DNA of 37,679 nucleotides from Oscillospiraceae bacterium (GTDB taxonomy: Bacteria; Bacillota; Clostridia; Oscillospirales; Ruminococcaceae), in contig WRCY01000019.1 of NCBI GenBank assembly GCA_009783695.1, positions 1 through 37,679 of the forward strand, given 5' to 3'. Both the position numbers and the translations under genes were made by a program. This document shows, in pieces, positions 1 to 7,899 of this stretch; position 1 is the stretch's first letter; every line of letters begins with the position of its first letter. The notes beneath the pieces were generated by a model. That model made no database searches. It was given only the letters and a program-made list of their open reading frames with translations, and was not told the origin of the DNA.

Positions 1-1
1 C

Positions 2-1309
2 GGGGATATAAACAGACATTTGATTTCAATGACATATATGGATTCAGAGGCAGACAAAGCCGACGATTTGCGTATTGAGCTTGAGAACAAGGACGGCATT
101 TGGCTTGAATGGTTCAAGAAGCCGCCGCCGCTTCCGCAGACAGTCACGCCCGCGAGCGGTGCAGGAATTAAGCAGGGTGATATAGTTTGGTTCAAGGGCG
201 GCGAGCATTATAATACCTCGATGGACGTTACGCCTGTGGGCGGGATTCGCACTGCCGGGCCGGCTTGGGTGCAGAATGTAAACCCTACAGGGCGTCAGCA
301 ATATGCGCTTATTGGCGGGGCTCATGAGCGTGGACGGCAAAACGGAGCGACAGGGGATTCTAATGTTTATGGGTGGGTACACGAAGAGCAATTGACAATT
401 AACAATGGACAATTGACAATTAATGAAAACGTTCAAAGCAGCGCAAATGGTTTAAAGGGCATGAATATTTCCGCTGTGATTATTCAACGGAATTGGTACG
501 GGGACGGAAAAGACCGCGTTATGGACTGCGGAAGCTTTGAAATTGATGATTTGGGCAGTAACGGAGGAGCGGACAGAGGTTCTACGGTTACTTTGAATTG
601 CACTTCGCTGCCTAATTCATCTACCGTGCAGACGCAGAAGAAGTCGCGGGCGTGGGAAAATATTAAACTTTCGGCGATTGCAAAGGAAATTGCGGCTAAA
701 AACAACATGGACTGTATGTTTATATCTGATTTTGACCCTGTTTATGAGCGGCGTGAGCAGGTGCTTGAATCGGATATTTCATTTTTAAGCAGACTTTGCT
801 ATAATGCGGGGATTTCGTTGAAAGTTACGAGCGGAATTATCGTGCTTTTTGACGCGGCAGAATTTGAAAAAAAGCCTGCTGTGCGTAAAATTGAACGGGG
901 AAAAGCTGATGTTAAGTCGTGGAGGTTTAATGCGTCTACCAATGACGCGAATTACAGCCGTTGCCGCGTGAGTTACACGAATCCTATTACGGGAATCACT
1001 ATTGAGTATACATATACGCCGCGGGATTCAGACCCCGGGGGAATCACACTTGAAATTAACGAGAAAGTAAACAGCCGTAATGAAGCTCGAAACCTTGCAA
1101 TGCGGAGATTACGGCAGAAGAATAAAGAAGCGTTTTCGGCGGCGTTTACGCTTGTCGGGGACGTTTCGTTATATGCAGGGGTTTGCGTTGAAGTTATAGG
1201 CTGGGGATATTTTGACGGCAAGTATATTATTTCACGAAATACAAGCAATATTACGGGAAGCGGGTATACGGCGCAGTTAATGCTGAGGCGGGCGGAGGAC
1301 GAAGAATGA
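2..1309 (+). CDS. Phage tail hub protein, late control gene D (gpD) family, 5' end outside window
   Basis: In contractile-tail phages the gpD-type hub sits at the tip of the tail tube, below the spike. The reading frame is open from base 2, and the residues before the first possible start (GDINRHLISMTY) already look like family sequence, so the real start lies left of the window. The early segment with 'DSEADKADDLRIELENKDG' is typical of the gpD N-terminal barrel. The middle has the 'IAKEIAAKNN...' helix seen in hub proteins. The C-terminus has the beta-rich region ending in a short charged tail. The stop overlaps the next start by 4 bases, so the two are probably translationally coupled. Oddity: an in-frame copy of a genomic AATTGACAA-type repeat at 389-425 adds about 12 residues (QLTINNGQLTIN). 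The family assignment is by motif recognition. Confidence 0.8.
   Translation, partial: GDINRHLISMTYMDSEADKADDLRIELENKDGIWLEWFKKPPPLPQTVTPASGAGIKQGDIVWFKGGEHYNTSMDVTPVGGIRTAGPAWVQNVNPTGRQQYALIGGAHERGRQNGATGDSNVYGWVHEEQLTINNGQLTINENVQSSANGLKGMNISAVIIQRNWYGDGKDRVMDCGSFEIDDLGSNGGADRGSTVTLNCTSLPNSSTVQTQKKSRAWENIKLSAIAKEIAAKNNMDCMFISDFDPVYERREQVLESDISFLSRLCYNAGISLKVTSGIIVLFDAAEFEKKPAVRKIERGKADVKSWRFNASTNDANYSRCRVSYTNPITGITIEYTYTPRDSDPGGITLEINEKVNSRNEARNLAMRRLRQKNKEAFSAAFTLVGDVSLYAGVCVEVIGWGYFDGKYIISRNTSNITGSGYTAQLMLRRAEDEE
389..425. repeat. AATTGACAATTAACAA-type short repeat inside the tail hub gene
   Basis: Two near-identical half-units, each containing CAATTGACAATT or a close variant, flank ACAATGG. 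The same words occur at 2206-2242 and 28465-28516. This copy is in frame with the hub gene, has no stop codon and is translated as QLTINNGQLTIN, so the insertion is tolerated in the protein. It is part of a small dispersed repeat family, not a tail-gene feature. Confidence 0.75.
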
Positions 1310-1524
1310 ACGTAAGAATCGGGGCTGTGAGCTCGGTAGATTCAGTAAAAAGAACGGCGCGGGTGAGCTTTGCAGATAAGCCGGACGAAAACGGAAGACC
1401 GCATATTTCTGCACCGCTTGCTATTTTAAATAATACGCTTTGGTTTCCGAAAGTCGGGCAGTCAGTACTTTGCATTTTACTAACTAATGGCGAGGGCGAC
1501 GGCGTTATTATCGGAGGGTTATAA
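1306..1524 (+). CDS. Short baseplate assembly protein V (gpV)-like protein
   Basis: A 72-aa protein with the pattern of the OB-fold domain found at the start of gpV/spike proteins: 'RIGAVSSVDSVKRTARVSF' followed by 'WFPKVGQSVLCILL' and 'GDGVIIGGL' at the end. In P2-like phages gpV makes the spike that closes the tail tube. Here only the OB part is present, with no beta-helix spike or apex, so the tip would have to be made by another protein or be blunt. Its ATG overlaps the hub stop (ATGA) and it is followed directly by the gpU gene, as expected for a tail operon. The assignment comes from short motifs plus position. Confidence 0.7.
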   Translation: MNVRIGAVSSVDSVKRTARVSFADKPDENGRPHISAPLAILNNTLWFPKVGQSVLCILLTNGEGDGVIIGGL

Positions 1525-1526
1525 AC

Positions 1527-1928
1527 ATGGCGAGAATAGGGGCTTTAGGGGATATTCCCTTTTTTGTTTCTAATAAACAAATACGCACTTTTAATAATAT
1601 GCGCTGGGACAGCTCGGCGAGATTCGCGACGCACAACAGGCATAACAGAGACGCGCTTCTCGAATTCACGGGAATAAACATAGACACGATTAGTTTTACC
1701 ATGAATTTTTCGGTGTCTTTAGGTACTGACCCTATGGCGGAAATTACGAAACTGTGGAAAGCCGAACGGCGTGGTGATGCGATGATACTTATTTTAGGCA
1801 CAAGGATTATCGGAAGCCGACAGTGGGTAATTACGAGGCTTTCAAGGTCGCTCGACAGATTCGACAATCAAGGTAATCTGCTCGCGGCGAGGGTGACAGT
1901 GACACTAAATTCATATTCAAGGAGATGA
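1527..1928 (+). CDS. Phage tail protein gpU family
   Basis: A 133-aa protein beginning MARIGALGDIPFFVS, with 'RTFNNMRWDSSARFATHN' shortly after. This is the typical start of P2 gpU-like proteins, which act in tail completion or termination. The length matches the family. The start is supported by GGAGGG about 12 bases upstream, inside the end of the previous gene. In P2 itself gpU lies elsewhere in the tail operon, next to X and D. Here it lies between V and W, a local rearrangement of the module seen in several Clostridia prophages (known from family experience, not checked here). Confidence 0.85.
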   Translation: MARIGALGDIPFFVSNKQIRTFNNMRWDSSARFATHNRHNRDALLEFTGINIDTISFTMNFSVSLGTDPMAEITKLWKAERRGDAMILILGTRIIGSRQWVITRLSRSLDRFDNQGNLLAARVTVTLNSYSRR

Positions 1929-1932
1929 AATC

Positions 1933-2220
1933 GTGAATATAAATATTATGCCCGCCTCACGTGAGGAGGAAATACAACAGAACGTCGCAATAATATTAGC
2001 GACGCCGACGTTTTCGGTGCCACTTGACCGTGAATTCGGAATCAGCACGGAGATTACCGACAGACCGATTCAGGTTGCGCAGTCGCTTCTTACCTCTGAA
2101 ATATATGAAAAAATAGGCAGATATGAGCCGAGAGCAGAAATAGTCAGCATTACATTCGAGTGTGACGATAAATACGGGAAGCTGATTCCGAAAGTAGAGG
2201 TGAAGACAGTTGACAATTGA
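1933..2220 (+). CDS. Baseplate wedge protein gpW/gp25 family
   Basis: A 95-aa protein with the gp25-like pattern: 'SREEEIQQNVAIILATPTFSVPLDREFGI' followed by 'YEPRAEIVSITFE'. The proline and 'REFGI' part is a family hallmark. gpW/gp25 proteins form the baseplate wedge that holds the sheath. The start is GTG with AAGGAGATG just upstream. The 3' end overlaps the start of gpJ by 11 bases, and that junction sits inside a short dispersed repeat (2206-2242), so the last residues (TVDN) come from the repeat. Confidence 0.88.
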   Translation: MNINIMPASREEEIQQNVAIILATPTFSVPLDREFGISTEITDRPIQVAQSLLTSEIYEKIGRYEPRAEIVSITFECDDKYGKLIPKVEVKTVDN

Positions 2221-2242
2221 CAATGGACAATTGACAGTTAAT
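2206..2242. repeat. AATTGACAATGGACAATTG repeat across the gpW/gpJ junction
   Basis: Second copy of the repeat family seen at 389-425. It supplies the gpW stop codon and the first codons of gpJ (TIDNGQLTVN), so it remodels the gene boundary while keeping both frames open. Two copies within 2 kb of a single tail operon suggest that insertion into coding DNA is common for this family here. Confidence 0.7.
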
Positions 2243-3364
2243 GCGAGAAAAAGCAATTTACCCGATATAAATTTTGTTGATACTAACACAGAAGCACTTC
2301 TGAACGCTGTTATTTCAGCGGCAGAGGTGTTTTTAGACAGGACACTTTTTCCCGCTGACCCGGTGCGGCAGTTATTAACATGGGTTACGGACTTATTTGT
2401 GCAGGAGCGGGTGCTGATTGATACAGCGGCGAAGCAGAATTTAGCGCGGTATGCAAATGATGATTATTTGGATTCGCTTGCAGATATGTTCAGAGATGTG
2501 CAAAGGTTACAACCTCAAGCGGCAAGGACAACACTGCGTTTTTATATTTCCGCACAGCAGGCGTCTGCTGTTACTATTGAAGCAGGAACACGGGTTAGCG
2601 TTGACGGTGAAATTACTTTTGCTACAACTGAAACGGCAACAATCCCGTCGGGTGAAACAAGCGTTGAAGTACCAGCGGTGTGCCTTACTGAGGGAATCAT
2701 CGGAAACGGATTTACAGCGGGGCAGATTTCGCAGATTGTGGATTTATTCCCGCTATTTGAGCGTGTCGAGAATATCACTACCAGCGAGGGCGGAGCGGAG
2801 TTAGAATCTGACGACGCACTTTATGAAAGATATAAGCTGAGTTTAAAAACGTTTTCTACCGCGGGCCCTACCGGAGCTTATGAATATTATGCGAAGTCAG
2901 CATCTGCACTTATTGCCGACGCAAAAGCATACAGCCCGTCACCGGCGAGAGTTGATATTCGGATTATTTTACAGGGCGGCGTTATGCCGGGCGATGAAAT
3001 GAAGCAGATAGTGCTGAAAACCGTTTCGGCTGATAACGTGCGGCCGCTGACAGACTTAGTGACCGTAAACGCGCCAGGCGCTGTGAATTTTAATCTTGAC
3101 CTTACATATTTTATTCCGCGGTCGAGGGAAAACAGCGCGGTGGTTATTAGGCGGGACGTTGAAGCGGCAATCGAGCAGTATAAAAATTGGCAGACTACGG
3201 CTATGGGGCGGGATATTAACCCTGATGAGCTTACAACGCTCATCAGAAACGCAGGCGCGAAGCGGTCAGAAATACGAAGCCCTGCTTTTACTGTTGTGGA
3301 GAGGCACGCGGTTGCGGTTTTACAAAATTCCAACGTGATTTATGGGGGAATTGAAGATGATTAA
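2210..3364 (+). CDS. Baseplate assembly protein J (gpJ) family
   Basis: A 384-aa protein with gpJ features. An early helical part contains 'FPADPVRQLLTWVTDLFVQERVLID'. It is followed by the beta domain with 'AGTRVSVDGEITFAT' and the 'EGGAELESDDALYERYKLS' segment typical of baseplate J proteins. The family joins the wedge to the tail fibre side of the baseplate. The TTG at 2210 has AGAGGTG 8 bases upstream; an alternative TTG at 2231 has no better site. Its stop overlaps the gpI start. The first ten residues come from the repeat at 2206-2242 and are not typical of the family. Confidence 0.9.
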   Translation: MTIDNGQLTVNARKSNLPDINFVDTNTEALLNAVISAAEVFLDRTLFPADPVRQLLTWVTDLFVQERVLIDTAAKQNLARYANDDYLDSLADMFRDVQRLQPQAARTTLRFYISAQQASAVTIEAGTRVSVDGEITFATTETATIPSGETSVEVPAVCLTEGIIGNGFTAGQISQIVDLFPLFERVENITTSEGGAELESDDALYERYKLSLKTFSTAGPTGAYEYYAKSASALIADAKAYSPSPARVDIRIILQGGVMPGDEMKQIVLKTVSADNVRPLTDLVTVNAPGAVNFNLDLTYFIPRSRENSAVVIRRDVEAAIEQYKNWQTTAMGRDINPDELTTLIRNAGAKRSEIRSPAFTVVERHAVAVLQNSNVIYGGIEDD

Positions 3365-3944
3365 TGACGTTTATAACTTCGATTTTACTCGTACTTTACC
3401 GCCTGCACTTAAAGAAAACCCCGAAATGCTTGCAATCGGAAAAGTGATTTCCGAGGCTATGCGGGAAAATATGAACCTTACAAGAAACGCGGTTATTTAT
3501 GCGCGCATTAACGAGCTTCCCGAAGATATTCTTGATATAATAGCGCGTGATTTGAGTGTGGACTGGTATGACGACAGCCATGATATAGAAATTAAGCGGC
3601 AAGTGATTAAGGACAGCGTGAGGGTTCACAAGCGGCTTGGGACAAAATTTGCGGTTGAAACTGCGCTGAGTGCTGTTTACCCCGATACGTTTGTGCAGGA
3701 GTGGTTTGAGTACGGCGGTGAGCCGTATATGTTCAAAATAATTATTACAGCAGACCCGAACAACCCCGATAAACAACGGGAGGCGTTAGAGAAGATTCAT
3801 TTTAACAAGAATCTGCGTTCGCACGTTGAAGAGGTGGTTTATAGGACACCGATTAACGGAGAGGCAACGGCGTATGTCGGGGTTAAGCCCATATCTACAT
3901 TCATTAGAATAAACACGGAGGTGAAACTATATGGCATGGACTGA
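3357..3944 (+). CDS. Phage tail protein I (gpI) family
   Basis: A 195-aa protein resembling P2 gpI: 'LPPALKENPEMLAIGKVI' near the start, 'INELPEDILDIIARDLSVDWYDD' and 'RLGTKFAVETAL' in the middle. gpI is a baseplate protein that connects to the tail fibres. I chose ATG 3357, which overlaps the gpJ stop and has GGGGGAA six bases upstream, over the in-frame ATG at 3342. The last 14 bases overlap the next gene. The neighbours W-J-I-H occur in the canonical order. Confidence 0.88.
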   Translation: MINDVYNFDFTRTLPPALKENPEMLAIGKVISEAMRENMNLTRNAVIYARINELPEDILDIIARDLSVDWYDDSHDIEIKRQVIKDSVRVHKRLGTKFAVETALSAVYPDTFVQEWFEYGGEPYMFKIIITADPNNPDKQREALEKIHFNKNLRSHVEEVVYRTPINGEATAYVGVKPISTFIRINTEVKLYGMD

Positions 3945-5214
3945 GACGGTTATAACTAATTCGGGAATGAGTTTATATAATGAGGCTCTGCACGAAAACG
4001 GGCTTGACATTGTAAGGGCAACGGGGGGATTTTCTACATATCCCACTGCGTCATTAATGACGCAGATGAGAGTAACCGCGCCCGAAATGAATTTGCCGAT
4101 TGCCGGAATCAGAAGCACGGCAAAAGGCAGAGAAGTTATCATCAGAGTTAATAATATAGGGCTTGAAAGTCTGTATATTCTAAAGCAAGTCGGGCTTTAT
4201 GCGAGAAAAACAGGAGAGACGGGAAACGATACTTTTATTGCGATTATACAGGACAGCAGAGGTATTGAAATCCCTGCGGAATCCACGAACCCCGAGTTTG
4301 TACTTGAATTTGGGTTTTTACTTCCGCTTTCTAATGAGTGCGTGATTCATGCCGAGATTGACCCAAGTGTTTTGGTGACGCGGGAGGAGCTTGAAGAAGC
4401 GATAGTGCGGATTGAAAGCAGTATTGAATCCTCCCTCACCGCCGAAACCACTGCCCGCCTTGCGGGCGACGCTGCGCTGAAGCTTAGCATAGACGAAGCG
4501 CGCGGAATCGCGGAGGGCAGGGCGCGGGCGAAGGTGTTTTCCGACACCGCAGAAATGCAGGCGTGGTTGAAAGTTATTGCAAATGCCGCGACGCTTAATA
4601 TCGGCGACAACCTGTACATAATCGCGCGCAGCGAGCCCGACTACTGGTGGGACGGTGCGAAGCCGCAGCCGCTTGAAACCGAGAAAGTAGATTTAACAGA
4701 TTATTATACGCGGGCGCAGATTGACTTGCTTCTCGTGAGCAAGGTTGATGTAACTGCGTTTAATGCGGCGCTCGCGGGGAAAGTGAATCAAGCAGATGTT
4801 CCTAATTTGAGTGTGGATTATGCGAATAGTGCAGGCTATGCAGCCTCCGCAGGCAGTGCCGTTGACCAGACGGCGCGGGATTTGGCAAACTCAAAGCAAG
4901 ATAATATGCAAAGATTCTTTTCAATCCCGCCGGGCGGTTCAGTAACATATGGTAGTTTGGGTTTTCCTGCTTTCCCCGATTTTCCAACCGGATCGGGAAT
5001 GAGAAGTGCATTGTTAGTAGCTCATATAAATTCTGACCAGTTACAAGCAGCTGCAACATATTTGCTTTGGACATGGCATGGGGTATCAAGTTTAACACTG
5101 TTAGCGGGGGATAACCGAACGCCTATTGCGACACTGTATAGTGATTTTCTTATTAATACAAGACCCGTCAGCGATACTTGGGGCACTTTACGCTGCAGAC
5201 TTACAATTTTATAG
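3931..5214 (+). CDS. Phage tail fibre (gpH-like) with collar-type N-terminal domain
   Basis: A 427-aa protein. Residues 1 to about 150 match the phage tail-collar fibre N-terminal domain (DUF3751-like), with 'ETVITNSGMSLYNEAL' and the later 'VGLYARKTG' region; this end attaches to the baseplate. Residues of about 150-200 are alanine- and glutamate-rich and probably form a coiled coil. Then comes 'DLTDYYTRAQIDLLL', a short trimer-forming repeat type common in fibres. The final ~110 residues are beta-rich and should hold the receptor-binding part; I do not recognise that fold. The start has CGGAGGTG upstream and lies inside the gpI gene. Confidence 0.82.
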   Translation: MAWTETVITNSGMSLYNEALHENGLDIVRATGGFSTYPTASLMTQMRVTAPEMNLPIAGIRSTAKGREVIIRVNNIGLESLYILKQVGLYARKTGETGNDTFIAIIQDSRGIEIPAESTNPEFVLEFGFLLPLSNECVIHAEIDPSVLVTREELEEAIVRIESSIESSLTAETTARLAGDAALKLSIDEARGIAEGRARAKVFSDTAEMQAWLKVIANAATLNIGDNLYIIARSEPDYWWDGAKPQPLETEKVDLTDYYTRAQIDLLLVSKVDVTAFNAALAGKVNQADVPNLSVDYANSAGYAASAGSAVDQTARDLANSKQDNMQRFFSIPPGGSVTYGSLGFPAFPDFPTGSGMRSALLVAHINSDQLQAAATYLLWTWHGVSSLTLLAGDNRTPIATLYSDFLINTRPVSDTWGTLRCRLTIL

Positions 5215-5225
5215 GGGGCAAAGAA

Positions 5226-5531
5226 ATGTATTTATTTATACACGAAAATAAAATAATCGGTGCTTTAATAGCTGAATCTGCACAACCGCCTTATGACGTA
5301 AAACATGAGGGTGAGATTGATTTTAAATTTTATAAGTTCGATTATACGGTGAAAACCATGCCTGAGAATAAAAAAATCGGGGACGGCGATATAACGATTA
5401 CGCCGCGACCCGAACCCGAAGAAACTGAGCCGATTATTACCTCGCCGAAACCCACGCTTGAGGAGCAGGTGCAGGCATTGTCGGCGGCGGTTCTCGAACT
5501 GGCAGAATTGGCAGGTGATTTACATGGTTAA
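5226..5531 (+). CDS. Small tail-end protein downstream of tail fibre
   Basis: A 101-aa protein starting MYLFIHENKIIGALI. ATG 5226 has AGGGGGC 8 bases upstream, better than the upstream in-frame start buried in the fibre gene. The first half is beta-like. The middle is rich in Pro and Glu (RPEPEETEPIITSPKP) and looks like a flexible linker. The last 30 residues (LEEQVQALSAAVLELAELAG) form a probable coiled coil. Position after the fibre suggests a fibre-associated or chaperone role, as for XkdW-type proteins, but I cannot name a family. Confidence 0.6.
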   Translation: MYLFIHENKIIGALIAESAQPPYDVKHEGEIDFKFYKFDYTVKTMPENKKIGDGDITITPRPEPEETEPIITSPKPTLEEQVQALSAAVLELAELAGDLHG

Positions 5532-5649
5532 GTTTTATGTGATTCAGATTAAACTCGGAAATATCACGCTTGACGGCGTGCCGGAGCGCTGGCGGGAAGC
5601 TGTTGCGGAAGAACTCGCAGGAATTGAAAAGGAGGACAAAACATCATGA
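5524..5649 (+). CDS. XkdX/CD1375-like small phage protein
   Basis: A 41-aa protein that overlaps the previous gene by 8 bases and the holin by 4 bases. The pattern 'KFYVIQIKLGNITLDGVPERWREAV' is typical of the tiny proteins found after tail fibres in Firmicutes prophages (XkdX or CD1375-type). Their function is unknown to me. Coupling on both sides and preserved length support a real gene despite the short size. Confidence 0.7.
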   Translation: MVKFYVIQIKLGNITLDGVPERWREAVAEELAGIEKEDKTS

Positions 5650-6080
5650 ACACCGGCAAAATCATAGACGCTGTAATCGCCGCAATCGGCGCGGCGCTCG
5701 GCTTTATATTCGGGGAAATGGACGGGCTTCTTATAGCATTAATCGCCATAACATTCATTGACTACATATCGGGCGTTTTAAAAGCGATTCACAGGAAAGA
5801 ATTATCATCGGACATCGGCTTTAAAGGGATTTGTAAAAAAATCATGATGTTCGTAGTAGTCGCACTGGCGCACATCATCGACGCACACATCATACAAAGC
5901 GGCGCGGGGCTCAGAACGGCGGCGATTTTCCTGTTCATCGCGAACGAGGGGGTTTCGCTGCTTGAGAACGCCGGGGAGATGGGCGTGCCGGTTCCGGAGA
6001 AGCTGCTGAAAACGCTGCAGCAGCTTAAGCTTAACAGCAAAAAAGAGGAAAATGAGGAGGAAAATAAAAATGACACTTAA
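5646..6080 (+). CDS. Phage holin, toxin secretion/phage lysis type
   Basis: A 144-aa membrane protein with three or four hydrophobic stretches: residues 8-25 (VIAAIGAALGFIFG), 30-46 (LIALIAITFIDYISGVLKA), 60-80 (IMMFVVVALAHIIDA) and a weaker one at about 90-108. The 'ITFIDYISGVLKA' segment and 'SDIGFKGICKKI' are characteristic of the phage_holin_4 family. These proteins make membrane lesions that let the endolysin reach the wall. It has AAAGGAGGAC upstream, ends in a Lys/Glu-rich tail, and lies two genes before the endolysin. Confidence 0.9.
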   Translation: MNTGKIIDAVIAAIGAALGFIFGEMDGLLIALIAITFIDYISGVLKAIHRKELSSDIGFKGICKKIMMFVVVALAHIIDAHIIQSGAGLRTAAIFLFIANEGVSLLENAGEMGVPVPEKLLKTLQQLKLNSKKEENEEENKNDT

Positions 6081-6510
6081 ACAATATTTATCGCAAGCTG
6101 TAAAACTTGACAAAGTGATTGACAGCTCTTTTAATCTTCTTGAGCATTTGAAACATTTCGGGTTGAAATCGCACAGTTTCAGGGATGTAAGAAATAAAAA
6201 TCATAGCAAACCCGAAAGCCAAGTTGAGCGCGCATTAATAAAGATACATAAATTAGAAGAGCGGCTTAACGAGGATATTGACAGATACGTTGACCTGCAG
6301 GAGGAAATAATCGGATTAATCAATAACCTCGAGGACCTTGAGGAACGTGCGCTGCTTGAGCGGCGCTACCTTTTGGGGCAGACGTGGGACAAGGTCGCCG
6401 AGGAGTGCTTTATGAGCCTGCGTTCCGTGCATTACATTCATAATAAGGCACTCAAAAAGTTAGAGCCTTTCTATAACAAAATCAAGGAGGACAACAAAAA
6501 TGTATCTTAA
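6070..6510 (+). CDS. DUF1492-type protein with sigma-70 region 4-like HTH
   Basis: A 146-aa protein. The first half is a long helix (residues 45-95, heptad-like, 'ERALIKIHKLEERLNEDIDRYVDLQEEI'). The second half contains 'ALLERRYLLGQTWDKVAEECFMSLRSVHYIHNKAL', an HTH like sigma-70 region 4. Such DUF1492/ArpU-like proteins usually control late phage transcription. The start ATG 6070 has GAGGAGG 9 bases upstream, and both ends overlap neighbours by about 10 bases. It is odd to find this regulator between holin and endolysin, since it usually lies before the packaging genes. Confidence 0.72.
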   Translation: MTLKQYLSQAVKLDKVIDSSFNLLEHLKHFGLKSHSFRDVRNKNHSKPESQVERALIKIHKLEERLNEDIDRYVDLQEEIIGLINNLEDLEERALLERRYLLGQTWDKVAEECFMSLRSVHYIHNKALKKLEPFYNKIKEDNKNVS

Positions 6511-7552
6511 ACCCGACAGAATCAGGGATATAGGCGCAGGCGGTGTGACGCTTCGGATTAACGAGAAAATAATCCCCGACGGGCTTCGCGCAGCCAAAGA
6601 CGAAGCCGCGCATATCCCTGCAGGCGGCTTGAAAAAGCCGAACAAGCCGCTTAACAACGGAAAAGGCGCACTGGGCATAACGATTCACAACACGCCCGAC
6701 ATACAGGTGAACCCCGCGACGACGCCCGCCGAGCAGTACGTCCGCGCTACATACAACGGAAACATGAAAGGCACGGTGGTCACGTTCTACGTGTGGCGCG
6801 ACGTGATTTGGCAGACGCTGCGCGAAGACGAGCAGGGGTGGCACGCGACCGACGGGACGGGCAGGCGGCCGTCGAACAGGCAGGGTGTGCAAATCGGCGG
6901 GAACTTAGACACAATTTCGATTGAGGCTATCGGCAGCGACCCGATTACGGAGAAAACGACAGCGCTGCTCACGGCGTACCTGCTCAGAGCGCACAGCCTT
7001 GACCCGAAAACAGACGTATACCCGCACAGGTTTTTCTTCCCCGTGAAAGAGTGCCCCGCGTTCATTCTGCCGCACTGGCATGCGTTTTTGGCGAGGGTTG
7101 AGGATTATTACAGCGGCGATGTGCCGCAGCAAACCCCCGCCTGCGGCAAAGCGCAGGTTATAACTGAGTTTACTGCACATGACGCGTCGAAGATTCTGCG
7201 GCACGCTGCGGGCAAGGAAACGCTGGGACCCGATGAAATCAAGCGGTACGACTTCAAGGGCGACGGAAAACTTACGACCGCTCATGCGCTGAGGGTGCTG
7301 CGAATCGTTGCGGGGCTTGACCCTGACGGGACGTCTGCAATGCCGGGTTTTAGGGACGGCGAACACACACCCACTATACAGCGGGCGCACAAATTTGACG
7401 AACCCGTTATTTGGGAGGGCGAAATAATACACGGCGATAACAAAGACGTTATGTGGCTTAGTGACAGGGACGTTGAATATACAAGTTTAGCGGATTTGAA
7501 AAAATCATACAACGATTGGGTACAGCATACAGACCTTGTATATTCAACCTAA
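6500..7552 (+). CDS. Endolysin: N-acetylmuramoyl-L-alanine amidase with dockerin-like domain
   Basis: A 350-aa lytic enzyme that would cut the amide bond between muramic acid and the peptide stem. Residues ~55-190 form an Amidase_2 domain: H63 in 'GITIHNTPD', H115 in 'WHATDG', H176 in 'YPHRFFF', and K183/C185 in 'KECP', matching the zinc and catalytic positions of the family. Residues ~220-274 look like a type I dockerin pair of calcium loops ('DFKGDGKLTT' with 'HALRVLRIVAGL', and a weaker first copy). Residues 280-350 are not recognised. There is no signal peptide, so release needs the holin upstream. The stop overlaps that of the opposite-strand gene. Confidence 0.9.
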   Translation: MYLKPDRIRDIGAGGVTLRINEKIIPDGLRAAKDEAAHIPAGGLKKPNKPLNNGKGALGITIHNTPDIQVNPATTPAEQYVRATYNGNMKGTVVTFYVWRDVIWQTLREDEQGWHATDGTGRRPSNRQGVQIGGNLDTISIEAIGSDPITEKTTALLTAYLLRAHSLDPKTDVYPHRFFFPVKECPAFILPHWHAFLARVEDYYSGDVPQQTPACGKAQVITEFTAHDASKILRHAAGKETLGPDEIKRYDFKGDGKLTTAHALRVLRIVAGLDPDGTSAMPGFRDGEHTPTIQRAHKFDEPVIWEGEIIHGDNKDVMWLSDRDVEYTSLADLKKSYNDWVQHTDLVYST

Positions 7553-7770
7553 AACCGCTTTAATGTGAAAATATACGAGCAGCCGCCTTTTTCGCTTTTT
7601 TGCGTCCCTTTGAGCATATACGAGCGGTCAAATTTCATAATTATATCTTGAATATCGGATAAGCTCATATCCTCAAACGCTCCGCATACCTCTTGTATGT
7701 AAGACCCTTCTGGTTTATTTGCTAAAAATCTGTAAACACGCTTTTCATTTTCGTTTAAATTATCGTACAT
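7549..7770 (-). CDS. Small winged-helix-like protein, unknown
   Basis: A 73-aa protein convergent with the endolysin and overlapping its stop. Support comes from GGGAAGGGGG 4-5 bases before the ATG and from a sequence that looks like a compact wHTH: 'NENEKRVYRFLANKPEGSYIQEVCGAF' (helix-turn-helix) and 'SYMLKGTQKSEKGGCSYIFTLK' (hairpin wing). It may regulate the prophage or accessory genes. No family recognised. Confidence 0.5.
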   Translation of the reverse strand: MYDNLNENEKRVYRFLANKPEGSYIQEVCGAFEDMSLSDIQDIIMKFDRSYMLKGTQKSEKGGCSYIFTLKRF

Positions 7771-7793
7771 AAAGCCCCCTTCCCTATCAACAA

Positions 7794-7827
7794 AACACCC
7801 GTCGAGATTTAACCCCCGGCGGGTGTT
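7794..7827 (-). promoter_or_regulatory. Terminator-like hairpin in the leader of the 73-aa gene
   Basis: Arms 7794-7804 and 7817-7827 pair over 11 bp with one G-T wobble and a 12-base loop. Read on the minus strand the hairpin is followed by TTTTGTT and then by the ribosome binding site of the small gene, so it could act as an attenuator. The rest of 7828-7899 shows nothing I can support. Confidence 0.35.
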
Positions 7828-7899
7828 CTGCTATAGTTGCCTGTCGATTACGATTCCGAATAGCCCGTCTACGAAGATAAAGCAGGGGTTCGGATTTGA

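Noticed and set aside
1306-1524. Frameshifted longer spike protein gpV
   Set aside because: The next gene starts 2 bases after the stop and is a clear gpU, so no spike remnant can follow.
3931-5214. Diversity-generating retroelement target in the tail fibre
   Set aside because: No reverse transcriptase and no second copy of the fibre 3' end were seen.
7828-7899. Coding sequence on either strand between the 73-aa gene and the HTH remnant
   Set aside because: Short frames exist but none has a start with a ribosome site or a recognisable motif.
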